Positions 38,062 to 50,428 of a stretch of DNA of 64,000 bases are shown here, piece by piece. The notes under the pieces were generated by a model, which worked only from the letters and a program-made list of their open reading frames with translations, was not told where the DNA came from and did not search any database. Numbering within the stretch: the stretch's first letter is position 1; each line of letters begins with the position of its first letter. Source of the DNA: Purshia tridentata (Eukaryota; Streptophyta; Magnoliopsida; Rosales; Rosaceae); assembly GCA_003254885.1 (NCBI GenBank), contig QANT01002270.1, positions 1 to 64,000 on the forward strand. Direction: 5' to 3'. Position numbers and translations under genes: made by a program.

Positions 38062-38598
38062 GGCGTACTCTAGCTTGCTTGGGTGCATAAGTAATGTACA
38101 TTGAAATATAAATGGTTTCTATGACACAACCGAATGAATTGATGGTGATGAGAAGCATCTCATCAGACTTGAGCGATGCATAGTATATCCAGATCATTGC
38201 ACTGAATAGCGCAAACACATATGGAATTGATTGAAACCCTTCTGTTGATTTCTTTTTATACACCCTGTAAAATGTCGGCCTGAAAAAACAGAGTAATCGC
38301 AAATTAGTTCTGCATAATCATTCTCGAAATACTATTAAATATATAGTTAGTTGATATTATTTTTAAATTTCTTGAAGATGATACTTACACTGGAGCCAGA
38401 AAAACCACGAAGGAGACAATGTTACCTATATTGACAAAGAACAAGAAAAGTTAATATATAGGCTAATATTGTTTCTTTTTTTCTGAGAGATTTCCCATAA
38501 AGAAACTAAAAACTAATAGAAGGATCAATGTTTAATATATTTGTACCTAGGATTCCAAACGCAAAAGCCCATGGGCTGTGAGATGTACTAGACGCCAT
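36067..38598 (-). CDS. SWEET: SWEET sugar transporter, clade III type (copy B)
   Basis: Six minus-strand exons, 38598-38547, 38425-38389, 38279-38069, 37970-37809, 37689-37570 and 36429-36067, encode 314 residues. Exons 2 to 5 are exactly the same lengths as in copy A. The N-terminus is [20 protein letters not shown]; the core has [48 protein letters not shown] and [10 protein letters not shown]. Like other clade III SWEETs it is expected to export sucrose at the plasma membrane. The cytosolic tail after YRNSKT is about 100 residues, rich in Asp, His, Ser and Thr, and ends [13 protein letters not shown]. Such a tail is longer than that of copy A and probably carries regulatory phosphorylation sites. 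The last intron (1140 bases) contains a fold-back MITE. Confidence 0.95.
36797..37186. mobile_element. Near-perfect fold-back MITE in the SWEET copy B intron
   Basis: Almost the whole element is one inverted repeat: left arm 36797-36975, loop 36976-36999, right arm 37000-37186. Ends are CAGCCCCCTTCTAATGAGGG and, reversed, CAGCCACCTTCTAATGAGGG. Inner words such as GTGTTGATCCGAACCGTTCA and CATCTCCATTGATAGATCAT are identical between arms. The tip motif GAGGGATCCCTC is itself palindromic. No coding capacity. TA dinucleotides flank both ends, but a clean target duplication is not visible. High arm identity suggests recent insertion. Confidence 0.88.
38021..38062. repeat. (GA)n tract in SWEET copy B intron 3
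   Basis: About 40 bases of GA repeat with one interruption lie inside the 98-base intron at 37971-38068. They sit only a few bases from the 5' splice site at 38068, leaving little room for other intron signals. Confidence 0.85.
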
Positions 38599-38790
38599 GG
38601 AAGTCTCTTAATTTGGGACGGTGAAGCAAATGGAATATATTTATAGAAGTGAAGGAATTGAAAACAGGGTTCTAAATATAGTACAAGTGTACAGAAGCCC
38701 TATATCCTTCTCTCTAGCTTAGCTCTTCCAAGTGATGCCACAACTCTAAACACAACTCCATATATATAGAGAGAAGTTCGGTCCTTGTTG
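38599..38790 (-). promoter_or_regulatory. SWEET copy B promoter with two TATA candidates
   Basis: On the minus strand, CTATAAATATA lies at 38646-38636 and a second TATA (CTATATATATGG) near 38772-38760. The proximal one would leave only a very short leader; the distal one would give about 130 bases. No GA tract like that of copy A is present before the start codon, so the two paralogues have different leaders. Confidence 0.45.
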
Positions 38791-41700
38791 TTGCATGAAG
38801 GCTGAGTAATGATGATTACTTAATTTATTGGGCACCTAGCAGTAGGTGGCCGTAGTACAAAAAGGCCATGCACCCACATGACCCAAGAATGAACTTGTGT
38901 GCATGCCAACTCAACAGTGCGAGTCGGTATTTTTAACACTATTTGTGCAACACAAAACACACATACGTTACACATCAAGAAAAGGTTACCAAAGGCCAAC
39001 GTCCTCTTTCACGTGACTATTCCTCAGCCACTTCCTTTTCATCACTTTCTATTACTTGAAGCCGTTTCTCTTGGTATCCCACCCCTTTGGTTTTGGCAGT
39101 ACTTTCATGCATATTTACAACCGCCAAACCCTATATATGGCCTGTAATTATTGTAAAATACTATTTATGTCACGTTTATATTTCTGACACCCAAAATCCA
39201 TCTTTCACACTAATAACACAAGATCGAGCCATCAAAAATTTTTCTAACTGACAAGAATTTAGAAAATTTCCCTAGTTTTGCGTTAGGTATAAGGAAATTA
39301 AGGTGAGGAGTTTGATATCTCCCTTTCATGTATTGGATCGATCAGTAAGCTTAAAGGAATTTTCATTCCTTGTTCATTTTGTTCAGCTTTTCTTCGTGCT
39401 ACAAAAACCAATACGACACCTGATATAACATTATTATTTTATATGTTAAAAATAAATAAGGTTCGGTCATAATCTAAAATTTTGGCATTTAATATATTGT
39501 TGGTATATATAGTGCGCATTACTCTTTTGCGAAAGTAAGACTCACACGAAACCCACCTATATACGCAAATAACCTGCCTAGTATATGTAAGTAATTCTCA
39601 ATTTTATAAGAAATATAATTAACAGTATAATTAATTAATGTGATTTTTTTAGCATTACTCGTAATAATTTTATTATATACACAAGGCATATTTAATTACT
39701 GCGCAAAGTTGTCATTCCTTGAGTTCAATTCACGACATGTGTAACATATAAAGTCAGAAAGAAATTTTCCTTTCAATTTTTTGGTGGGCGATTAATTAGC
39801 ATAGAAAAAGATGGTATTGCGCTCTATCTCATACAGCTTTTGACCGTCACGCGTGAACAGGGCATTCAAAGCCATGTTATGATTGTTCCAAATGGCAGCT
39901 TCTGATATAATGACAACTATATGTATCTACCTCTGGCTTATATTAAAATTCCACAACTCCTTTGAGTTGCTCCCTCGTCAATGTTATTAACAGTAAGCAA
40001 GGGTTTTGTGTGTTTGGCTGGATAGAAAATGAAAGAAAACTGGGATTTTTAAAATGCTGTGCGGGATTTCCTTTAATATATCTTTAAAATAATAAAGATG
40101 GGCTCGGAAGTGGTAGGTGTGGGGTTAGAATATGGTCCACCGGAGATGATAAGATTTCCAAGTATATCATCGATTATCATGGGTTCGAATAATTAAGATT
40201 AGCTTGGTGTGTGCCTCTTCGGATTACTAAATTAATTAATTAATGTCCATTATCTTAATAGTTTTTGGAAAGCAATCGATCCAGATATCCTTTATGACAA
40301 GGTCAGGTGATTACCGTTGGTGTGCTGGATGTGATATGTCATATATATGTGTAATGTAGTGATCAGTCATTTTTTAAATATAATTACAGGAATGATTCGA
40401 TTATTTCCGAGGTGGTAGTACTAGTACTACTGCATAATTGACCTGATCGAGTAATTAGTGGCGCACAAAAAAAAAACCTGAGTAAGCCCATTGGTTTTCA
40501 CTTTTCCAAGATAATTTTAGTACATGGGCCAGCCCTAATACACACACGATCAAGCACATTCAAAGTGGATGAGATAGAATGAAAAATTCTTAGATAAAAT
40601 ATATGGTTGTATTGTGTCAATCAGGAATGGAGCAATACTAAGCTGTTGGGTTACTCTAACTTAGAATGTGAATAGAGTACCCAGTTATAATTAGATTAAG
40701 TCTATATTATTCGATTTTCTTCGATTTAACAAAAAAAAAATAGAACAATATATAATATTATATGTAGGTCATCAGACACCATCCATCTCACAATTTCTTT
40801 TTCTATGAGCAGAAATTGTATATTAGCGCAACCCAACCTTTGAAAAGTGCTTGATGTCGATCAATTATGTAGAATGAGTATCAAAAAAAAAAAAAAGAGT
40901 TAATAAGAAAGTTTGTGATAAGATAAATTTTAATTTTAGGTTATTATTCACATAAAACATGTACCACTAGTTACTGAGTGGTTATTTTTATCTTCAGTCT
41001 AATCACTCCACCTGGACTTACTTTTCTCACCCTCGCTATTTTTTTGTACTCTAGATTCATCTATCAATATTTTTAAATTTAATCTTAAAGTTGTTTGTTC
41101 AAAAAGTGAAGATGACAAAAAATAATAATAACTGATCAAGTACAGTAGGTTACTAATTTTAATTGGTAAATGTCACATAGTTACCCTTTTTTAATTTTTA
41201 ACCATCACACAATTATCGCTTTTTTAATTGGCATGGTAACTTTGTGACCGTCAATATTTTAAATTGAATCAAACTATTTATGAAGGGAATAGTATAGAGC
41301 TAGCCTCCTAATTTGGGATATGAGCCATTGACTATTATGTATTTAGCAAATATGTGGAGGTGACCATTATAGGAACTTAAATTGTATTTCAAATTTTTTA
41401 TTGATTTATTTGTAATTTTTTGTTTTAGATTTCGATTTTGTAATATATATCTAATTAAGACTTAATCAATAATCATAAAAAGGGTTTAATAATTGATGCA
41501 AGTTCTTTTCCACTTGGCATTAGTGAAACCATTAATTATTAGCGTTTAATACTTGCATGCAGTCTAACTAATCTTCCACGAATGCATGCTTCCTAGCTAG
41601 CGTCTGATTCGATTATTAATTATTGCGATGTAGATATATATCGATGAATGATTAAGGAAAACAATACTAGTCAAACAGGTGGTCTTACTTTTTAGTGCTA

Positions 41701-42270
41701 TATCACCTGTCTTAATTAAAATATATTAATTCAACCCTTTTTTTTTTTTGGCCAAATATATTAATTCAACCTTAATTCTTCTTTTCTTTCCTTGTAGGGA
41801 AACAGCTGGTATTCTAATCATGCATGTTTCTTTCAAAAATGATTGATTTGTATAATTAATGTATGCAGCTAGCATTGGCAATTCCCATTCCTTCTCGAAC
41901 TTTGAGTTTGATACGCAAAATGGGCCACCTGGACACATATTATATATAGATGTTGGCTATATAGAGCGTCTCTGCATGAAGAAAAGTGAAGAAAAAAAAT
42001 CACTATAATTATTAGATGATCACGTATTTAATTCACAGCTAATTATACCAATATCGATCACAACCTTTTTCATTCCATAATTAATTAAAAATGATATTAG
42101 ATAGTTAGCAAGGGTTGCTTTTACTGGGGCTGCACGTATGAGGTTTTCGATTAGAGGTGTGTTGACTTTGTCTTTGACTAAAAAATCATTCAAAGTTTTA
42201 TTTTCTTTTCAAAATTTTGGGAGAAAAAATTGTGAAGCTCCATGAAAGCAACTAGCTAGCTAGGGTAGGC

Positions 42271-42309
<39 letters not shown>

Positions 42310-43518
42310 GTTAAATATAGTCATTGCTTCCTATTTGTCTTTGACTCTATAGCCATCTTTATGTACGGTGAAAACAGGACATGAACCTCCAAAGAATATC
42401 CCACTACCTATATATACATAACCTTCTATATACTTAACAATTAAAGGGTAAGAATTGATCGAAAAGATCCATATTTAAATTGTTTCCATAGAAGAAGTTT
42501 AAGTTTCTTTTTTCTTCTTGGGTATTATCAAATTTGAGGAGCAGTACCGAAGATATTGATTGTGTACCTTGTGCGTTATGAGGTGTGTTCCAATACACAA
42601 AATTTGAGGGTCCATGAGTATCATATATTAACTTTAGGGATCAATGACCAAATATATCTCCAAATTAAAGAAATATATGATTTGCATGATCAAGTAGTAG
42701 TAATAGTACGACTAGCTACTTCTAGATAAAAATGGTGTGTGTTAGATATATATATATATATATCTCATATATATCTGAAATATTTGTGGTTTCAATTTTT
42801 ATGGGAGTGCCTGGATGATGCATGCATTATCTTCTTTGTTACTTGGGTTGCTTAGGAGTTATCAGCGATGCTTTGTCTATTGTTTGCAATGTGCCTCATG
42901 TCGTAAGATCGATCCCACTCAACTTTTTAATTATAGGACTAAATATTGGATTAGGCATCCTTTATGACGACCCTCTTATCCTCATCATCAGTCCCTTCAT
43001 ATATATATGGATCATATGATGTCAAGCAATTTCATTATTGAATTGCTTTTTGTCCAATATCTGTCTAATAAGGTACAAACCAACCTTATCTACCTATGTA
43101 ACTTTTCAAGAGACAAAAATGACTGGGTCATTATAGTGTCAAAGTTTTATCGATAAATTATAGGTTGAGAGCATAGAAATTATTATTTATTAATTAACCA
43201 AGTAAAATATATTCTTAAGCATGTAAAAAGACTTCATGTGTTTCCTTTGCACATTCAAAATGAAAGGGTTGTAACTTTGGTGATATACAGCATTTACTTT
43301 CACATATGTAAGGTCAAATTTTATTGACCAAAAAAAAAAAAATGATATTCAATATTCGTCCTCCCTGGACCTTAGTCTCCCTTGTAACAAGGAATAAAAA
43401 AAAAAACGGAATGCAAACCATTTTGTGTGTTAATCAGAACAAATGTATTTAAGAATGAGAAATGCAAAAAAGTGAAAATAGAGATATAGATAAAGAAATT
43501 TAGCACATTCTACCATCT
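38791..43518. other. AT-rich intergenic DNA, no gene seen
   Basis: About 4.7 kb upstream of SWEET copy B. It holds a 32-base (TA)n tract at 42272-42303, shorter TA tracts near 42747-42762, and several A or T runs. Short open frames (for example at 38899-39147 and 42822-43019) have no recognisable family. Confidence 0.5.
42272..42303. repeat. (TA)16 microsatellite
   Basis: A pure TA dinucleotide tract in intergenic DNA. Confidence 0.95.
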
Positions 43519-43590
43519 GGTTCTATGGTGTAGTGGTTAGCACTCTGGACTTTGAATCCAGCGACCTGGGTTCGACTCCCGGTAGGACCT
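43519..43590 (+). tRNA. trnQ-UUG (nuclear): tRNA-Gln (anticodon UUG)
   Basis: A 72-base cloverleaf without an intron. The acceptor stem pairs GGTTCTA with TAGGACC, leaving a T discriminator at 43590. The anticodon stem-loop is CTGGA-CTTTGAA-TCCAG, with anticodon TTG. The A-box region TAGTGGTTAG and the B box GGTTCGACTCC are canonical RNA polymerase III promoters. A run of T (CTTTTTGTTTTT) begins directly after the gene and will terminate transcription. The 3' CCA is not encoded, as expected for a nuclear gene. Confidence 0.97.
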
Positions 43591-44587
43591 CTTTTTGTTT
43601 TTATTTTATATTTTTACTTCCAGTCCAGAAGAAATAAATCAAAGGCCCAATGACTTCTTGTTCAGTATAAGTAAACCCAAAGGCCCAAATCACTTTAGTT
43701 GATGGGTAATCTGTTTGTGTAGCTGGTGCTGCTTGTTAGCCTTGTTTTGTAGATTAAAATCACAAATGCCTTCTCTGAGTTGGCACGTCACATATCAAAA
43801 CTAATGAAAAAATTTTAAGATAAATTGTTCATACGAAATTGAGTTTGTAGGGTAAAGTGACAAAAATTTTATAGTGTCAAACATGACGTAATTTGAGGAG
43901 TTTGATGACTTAATTAACAAAAATGAGTATTAAACATTATTGAAATTATATAAAATCACAATTGTCTTCACTGATTTTGTTTGCCAGCTTAAACTAAACC
44001 ATAGAAAGAAATCAGATTAGGCCCATAAGACAGACTGGACTGAGAGAATTTTTCATGTGTTGGACCCCCTACCAAAATGCCCAAGATCTCTTCTTTCTAC
44101 CCACAACCCAACCTTGCCCATCCACGCCTTGTTGTTTCTTTGTTTATTAGCTTAATATCCCAGAACCCATGTTTGACACAGTTGGATTTGGAGGAGGGAT
44201 GAGTCATGGTCAGTGACTTTGTCCTCAAACACAGCCCAAATGGAATATAATGCTAAAATACATAAGTATATATCATATGCATATGTATAAATGTATAATG
44301 GACTAATGTATATAATATTGAATACGTAGTTGCACACTTGCACTGCTTGACCAGTTCTACACCGGTGACTGACTGACTGCTTTGCCACCTAAGCTGTGTT
44401 GCCGGAATCTGACACCTAATGAGTAAAGAGTTCTTCTAAATACTATTTACAGTCTTGCAGAGGATGCTGCGGATAATGAGAAGAGAAAAGTCAGCTTTGA
44501 GCCCACATTTAAGACCAGCCTTCCTTTGACTTTGGTTTTCAGTTTTTACTTTCTAATATTTCATTTCTTCGACTCCCTGACTCAGAA
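43591..44587. other. Intergenic DNA and leader of the S-acyltransferase gene
   Basis: Starts with the T-rich terminator of the tRNA gene. The last 200 bases before 44588 are pyrimidine-rich and probably hold the promoter and 5' UTR. No other gene was seen. Confidence 0.45.
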
Positions 44588-47500
44588 ATGCAGGCGCAGC
44601 CGCCACATCAGCGCCCTCGGGCCTCGGCCGTATCTGCCGATGGGCCGCCGCTGGTCAGAACTTACAAGACCTGGAAAGGCAGCAATGTAAGCTCTCTCAC
44701 TCTTACTTGGGTCGTGTGTTATATGTTGAGTTTTGCCGAGACCAGAACATGATTGCTTTTCTCGATTTTGCTCACTTTTGTTGTTTGTTGGTCATACCCA
44801 GTTGCTGAATTTGAAAGGGCTTTCTTTATTTTGGGTGTTTGATTGAAACTTGTAGCTTTTTGATTTGGAAGGTGTTGAAATATACAGAATTGAGTTCATT
44901 GATTTCGATTGTGATTGCTTGTTGGGGGTGGCAATCAATTTGGTGATTGAATGGACTTGAGTTAGCTTGACTTATTGCGTAGAACACTTAGGGGATGGGC
45001 CAAATTTTGTGCTTCAGCTTCAAATTTTGGTCACTGTACATCACGACCATTGGGGCTTTTGATTTTAGGTGTAAATCAACTAATTATCTCTCTTTCTTTT
45101 TCTCCTTTTTGTTTTTTTTTTAAACCCCTTATATACCCTAGTGTACGCTTATTGCTCATCGACCCGTTGTAGCATAAAGGGAAGATATCCTTTCTTATGG
45201 ATTCTTTTTCCTTTTAATATATGAGGATTCTGTAAATTAAAGTCATTGTGATTACAATTAAAAAGCCTTGCTTCTTGTTTCTCTCTTCTTATAAGTGACA
45301 GCATATGCATCCTTTTGGTTATGCACTCGTGTTTTTTTGTTGTCATAATGCACTTATGTTTACTCAAACCCTTGTTGGCTGTTCCATTCTGCAGATATTT
45401 TTCCTTGATGGAAGGCTTATATTCGGACCTGATGCGAGATCTCTTATGTTAACCATAATCCTCATTGTTGGCCCTGTTGCAGTTTTCTGTGGCTTTGTAG
45501 CCAGAAAACTCATTGATCACTTAGGAATTTCAGTAATGGTCGCTGTTATTGTACTGACACTATTTGTAAGTCTATTGCCTATATGAATTCTGTTATAGTT
45601 TCATTGTACATATGCCTTCCTGCTCAAGTTTTGAATTTACCAATCCAATTATGATGCGTCTACAGTATGCAGCATAGCTTATAATTGAATGTAATAACCA
45701 AGTTTCATTGTAACTTTTATTGTTTAGTTCTCTACACTTGTAGTTTCCACACTGTGCCATTTTAGGGAGTTGGCATTGGAGTAGTTAGTTGTATGATTCT
45801 CACATTATGCTTTGACCTAACCATGAAATAATTTGCTCCACTCTCTGAAAATTGGAACATATTGGTTACATTATGTTCACCAACTGTAATCTAAACACTA
45901 TCAACAGTTGCTTAGCTATGTGGCATACCGATTTCCATCTCCAGTATGGCACTTTTATATTTCTTGTTTTTGGCTTTTGGTTTGTCACATGGAAACCAGA
46001 ACTATATTTTTCAAAAATGATATCATTATTTCAAAATTAGGTTCAAAGAGTTGGCAAAGTTGGTGCTAGGTATAAGTGAGATCATTTAAAAAAATTCAAT
46101 ACTTACTTACTCTACCCTGAATAGACACACATATATTTGTTTTCTCAGGTATTGGTTCTTCTTCTAATAACCTCAGCAAGAGATCCTGGTATAATACCTC
46201 GTAATCTTCACCCTCCAGAGCCAGATGATTTTGATGGCAGTGTAGAGGTCGGGTCTAGTGAAACACCACAGTCGCGTTTTCCACGCATGAAGGAGGTAGT
46301 TGTCAATGGCATAAATGTGAAGATCAAGTACTGTGACACCTGCATGCTTTACAGACCTCCCCGTTGTTCTCACTGTTCCATATGTAATAACTGTGTGCAG
46401 CGATTTGACCATCACTGTCCTTGGGTTGGCCAGTGTATTGGATTGGTAAGGGACATTCTCTCACACAGTCTTATGCTTGATATAAGTCACTAAATCCCAT
46501 CTAGTGTGGCTTTTGGAGAACAGTGCTTTACAGACCTAAACTTTGCTGCAATTTTATTTATATATTGTTAATTTGGTGGGGTTGCTTAGTTTGAGTGGAC
46601 GACTAATTTATAATTGATTAGCACAATCACAAGAACTTAAAACAATTACTCAAGTTTATTTACATAATAAACTGCCTTTTGTTTTGGATGCAGCGAAATT
46701 ACAGGTTCTTCTTCTTGTTTGTCTTCTCTGCAACTCTTCTTTGTTTATATGTACATGTGTTTTGCTGGGTCTACGTCAAGAGAATCATGAACGGTGAGGG
46801 GATATCAATTTGGAAAGCAATGATCAAGACTCCTGCCTCCATTGCTCTCATAATTTACAGTTTCATTGCTTCCTGGTTTGTTGGTGGCCTTTCTTGCTTT
46901 CACTTATATCTCATCAGCACAAACCAGGTAAGAAACTCTTATTATCCTGAAATCCCAATTATGGTTCTTCTGTAGTCATCACCCCTATGATCAACAAATA
47001 ATGCACACTGCATAGTCATCATTATAACAAGAAACCAGGGAGGGTCCATTCGCCTCAAAATCATTATGTAGTGTGGTGTATATGGACTATATGTAATTTC
47101 ATCTACACTTCTGAAGTTCTGGTTTCTGAGTTCTGATTTATTGTTCTTTGGCAGTCTACATATGAAAATTTTAGATACCGATATGATGCACGAGCCAACC
47201 CATTCAACAAAGGGATAATTCAGAACTTCATGGAGATATTCTGCACAAGCATCCCTCCATCCAGGAACAATTTCAGGGAAAAAGTTCAAACGGATCATGC
47301 AATTCCTCCTACACCAGTAGGCGCCAATTTTGTTAATCCTATCATGGGAAAAGCCATTAGTGATATAGAGATGGGGAGGAAGCCAGTATGGGAAGAGGCC
47401 TCAGGCGAGATAGGTGATTATGAAGGACATTTTAGCAACGATGACGTAGAAAGCAAGGGCCATCGATTGAGTGAGGCTGATGCATCCCTAGATTTAAGCA

Positions 47501-47700
47501 GGACCCTTCCAACAGAGAGCACAGAGAGAGATGGTGCCTTCCATTCAAGGCGTTCTAGTTGGGGAAGGAGGAGTGGAACTTTAAATATATCACCCGAAGT
47601 TCTTGCTATGGCAGCTGGAGTTGGGGACTCAAGGCGGGTCACTGATGGAATCAATGGCAACTTCACAGCAGAGACCGGAGTGTCTCCGATAAATTCTTAA
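44588..47700 (+). CDS. DHHC-type protein S-acyltransferase (PAT)
   Basis: Five exons, 44588-44686, 45395-45565, 46149-46445, 46694-46927 and 47155-47700, encode 447 residues. The enzyme palmitoylates cysteines of membrane proteins. Four hydrophobic spans flank the cytosolic cysteine-rich domain: two in exon 2 and the start of exon 3, two in exon 4. Family motifs are all present: DPG in [11 protein letters not shown]; the zinc-binding run [24 protein letters not shown] in [14 protein letters not shown]; and a TTxE-like [11 protein letters not shown] followed by NPFNKG. The long Ser/Glu-rich tail ([15 protein letters not shown]) matches the plant PAT5-PAT9 subgroup in style. Exons 1-4 are each multiples of three, so the introns between them are all phase 0. 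The start at 44588 gives the expected plant N-terminus ending [11 protein letters not shown]. Confidence 0.95.
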
Positions 47701-48473
47701 ATATTCAAATAAACAGGAAGACGGCATTATATTAAAGAAAACAAAAGGAAAGGCAATCTTTGTCAATGTTAAGATGTGTTTTATTGTTTGATAAGTGTGT
47801 AATTAGAAAGACCGACTCTCTTGGGCAATTAATTCTTTCCAATGTGTGCCATCATGGGTATATATTCGGGTCTTCCCTTTTTCTCCCTCACCTGTAATTT
47901 AACCACCTCAGTTAGATGGTGTATATGAGCAAATTGATTGCCTATGTTATAGGATTGCTTTACCTTTGTCTTTTGGCTAAGCAAGGTGTTGTGGCAGTAA
48001 TAGAGGCAGTAAGAGCCTACTTTGCCTATGCAGCTTACACACTGAAGTCCACTAAGGAGGACTGCAAACAACCCAAGCTCAAGCACTTAATGTAACATAA
48101 AGAATTCATGAACATTCAGGCTTGATTATTCAAAGTGTGTAGGTTTCATTTATGATTCAAATTCAGAATCATAAATGAAATTTTGCTTGCTGAAAATTTC
48201 CATATCTCAAGCAGCAAATTACAGCCTAGGCTGCAACATGCAACCATTAACGAGAAACCAGAATGCAATTCATTCATCGCAATATGAAATATTCCATTAA
48301 AATTGATATAAAAAGTGCTGGAATAGGTATCCAAAACAATAGTTTCACGAAAATGGAAAAAATAAAATCTGTTTCCAAATTACAGAACACTTTCAACCGA
48401 TATTTAACCAATTTCCAGAAGCAAAAATGCACCACATCTTGCAATTATGATGGCACGTCAAACTTCTAGACCT
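47701..48473. other. Convergent 3' regions of the S-acyltransferase and TIM8 genes
   Basis: Non-coding DNA between two convergent stop codons; includes the 3' UTRs of both genes. A 16-base inverted word (TCATTTATGATTC / GAATCATAAATGA) at about 48148-48180 could form a small hairpin. No further gene is supported. Confidence 0.5.
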
Positions 48474-49620
48474 TCACTGCATGTTCTCAAGAAGTTTCAC
48501 GAGGATCATAGTCATATCCAAATAACGCCGGGCACAGTTTGAGAGGCAAGCTGATTCACTGGAACTGAACTTGTTCCCAGGCGTACCAGTGATGCACTTG
48601 TCCCAACATATATCTGTAACCTTTGCCACCGTCTGAGTGAGCATTAATCTTTGCTTCTCTTCCTGCATAGCAAGCACAAGATTGTTTCAGAAACAGAAAC
48701 TGTCAATGGCACAAGCATATTGGCAGAGCATGTAACAAACTAGCAGCACCAGCATCAGTAATGTAGTAATAATCACATAATAACTGGTTTTTCAAGACAA
48801 GAACAACATTGCATCGTTTAGACAAAGCTACCAGTGCATATCACCAGAACATAGTGAATATGTAGGCAACATCTTAATTAGTCACCAATTTTAATCTTTT
48901 TTTTCCCCCAAAAAATGTACCACCATCAATTTGAAATTAAATGGTGAAATGCTATCACACCACTAATGGAAATCTAGGAAGGGAAATCAGGAGACAATTT
49001 TAGGCTTGAACAATTTTACACAAAGTGGTCACTATGGAAGATAAAGCTTTTCACCATAAGACTTCAAAAACAAAATAGTATAACAGATTCATAAATATAG
49101 AGGTAACTCAAAAACTACAAATTTCTTATTAGGGAAAAAACTTGGACATACATGTAAATAATCAGTCAGTGTATTTGCAAACACAAAGTTGGACAAAGTT
49201 TAACCAGTTTGGATTAAATAACTGAAAACAGCAGTAGGTGCCAGAACCAAATTCAGAAAAGATAACTTGAAGCAGCACAGAAACTTGGGATCAAAATTCC
49301 AGCTTGACTGTAGAATATGCAATACTAAACATATAGATATAAACAAAAACAAAACAAAAAACCCCTTTTTTGGTTGCACAAATAGAGAGCAATTTCAACC
49401 ACAACTACTAGGATCCAAGGACTACTTGAGAACAGAATTCCATTCCATAAAAGACAAAATCAAGAAAGATATAAATGCAGAGAAATTTATAGTATTCAAA
49501 GCATTTCACTTTCTTTTATTCCTCATTAGATTACTTGGTAACCAAACAGGGGAAAAGAATAAGAGAACGTACATTCATGAACTGAACCATTTCAGGGCTG
49601 TTCAAAACTGAGGGATCCAT
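48474..49620 (-). CDS. TIM8: Mitochondrial intermembrane-space chaperone TIM8
   Basis: Two minus-strand exons, 49620-49573 and 48662-48474, encode 78 residues, starting MDPSVLNSPEMVQFMN. The twin CX3C signature is present as CWDKC and CLSNC, spaced by 15 residues, and the family phrase KFSSSESACLSNCARRYLDM is clear. Small Tims form hexameric chaperones that carry hydrophobic precursors across the mitochondrial intermembrane space to the TIM22 complex. Length matches plant TIM8 (about 77 residues). One 910-base intron splits the gene after codon 16. Confidence 0.95.
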
Positions 49621-49861
49621 GGAATTTTGTGCTTGCTATTTAGCTAAAACCCTCTAAATTCTTCAGTTTTGATTTCACTCTCACGCTCTGCAAAACCCTA
49701 AGCCTAAACGCCATAAGCGCCCGAACAACAAATAAGGGACTGAAATTGTTGGGCTAAAGAAAGCTGATCCCAAACGATGGAGGCCCACTATGCTACAATT
49801 TTTTCTTTTCCGAGGCCCAAAAGGATGTGAGTTCAGACCAATTAGAAGGTGGTATAGGCCC

Positions 49862-50235
49862 TAAAGTTCACTTTTAGTCCTTGTAGTTGAGTTAAATTCT
49901 ACTTTAGTTCATGTAATTTCAATTGCTATGAGTTTGGTTATGTAGTTTATAAATTATTGCATTTCAAGGACATCTTAGCCTTTTTCATTCATCAAATTAT
50001 CAAATTTCTTGTGCTTTTGGTAATGTAATTTACAAATCATTTTGATTTTGATTATGTATTTTACATATCATTAGTGATTCAATAACTAATTTAACTCACT
50101 AATTGAGAAAAATATTAACATGTCCTTGAATTGTAATAATTTATAAACTACAACACCAAAGTCATAACAATTGAAACTACAAGGGTCAAAGTGAAACTTA
50201 ACTCAAACTACAAGGACCAAAAGTGAAATTAAATC
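49862..50235. mobile_element. Fold-back MITE-like element, about 370 bp
   Basis: The left end reads TTCACTTTTAGTCCTTGTAG and the reverse complement of the right end reads TTCACTTTTGGTCCTTGTAG. Both arms continue through a GAGTTAA word, TTTCAATTG, GTAGTTTATAAATTATT and TTCAAGGACAT, so each arm is about 120 bases. The middle is an AT-rich spacer with internal repeats. No coding capacity. The CTTTTGGTCCTTGTAGTTT end is a common plant MITE/Mutator-like motif (general knowledge). It sits in the upstream region of TIM8. Confidence 0.8.
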
Positions 50236-50289
50236 CTTTTTGAAATTATGAGCAAATGGCAACAAAAGATTGGTTTTAAAATATGGAAA

Positions 50290-50428
50290 AAGACTCAAAG
50301 AGAGTGGTGAATTGGGTTTGGCTAGTTGGCCAATGACAAAAGCTCTCCTTTACACATTCGAGTTTGAACACTCCTCTCTCCCCTAACCTGTAATAAAAAT
50401 AAAAATAAAAAAGACTTTGAGAGAGTGG
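50290..50428 (+). mobile_element. SINE-like retroposon with target-site duplications
   Basis: A 103-base insert (about 50308-50410) has a tRNA A-box-like GGCTAGTTGGCCAATG, a B-box-like ATTCGAGTTTGAACACT, a pyrimidine-rich stretch, and ends in (AATAAA)n. It is bounded by imperfect 18-base direct repeats, AAGACTCAAAGAGAGTGG at 50290 and AAGACTTTGAGAGAGTGG at 50411, matching at 15 of 18 positions. Polymerase III boxes, an A-rich tail and direct repeats together indicate a tRNA-derived SINE. The family is not assigned. Confidence 0.7.

Noticed and set aside
42822-43019. Hydrophobic 65-codon frame that might suggest a membrane protein
   Set aside because: AT-rich intergenic DNA readily gives Ile/Leu/Phe-rich frames; no SWEET or other motif is present.
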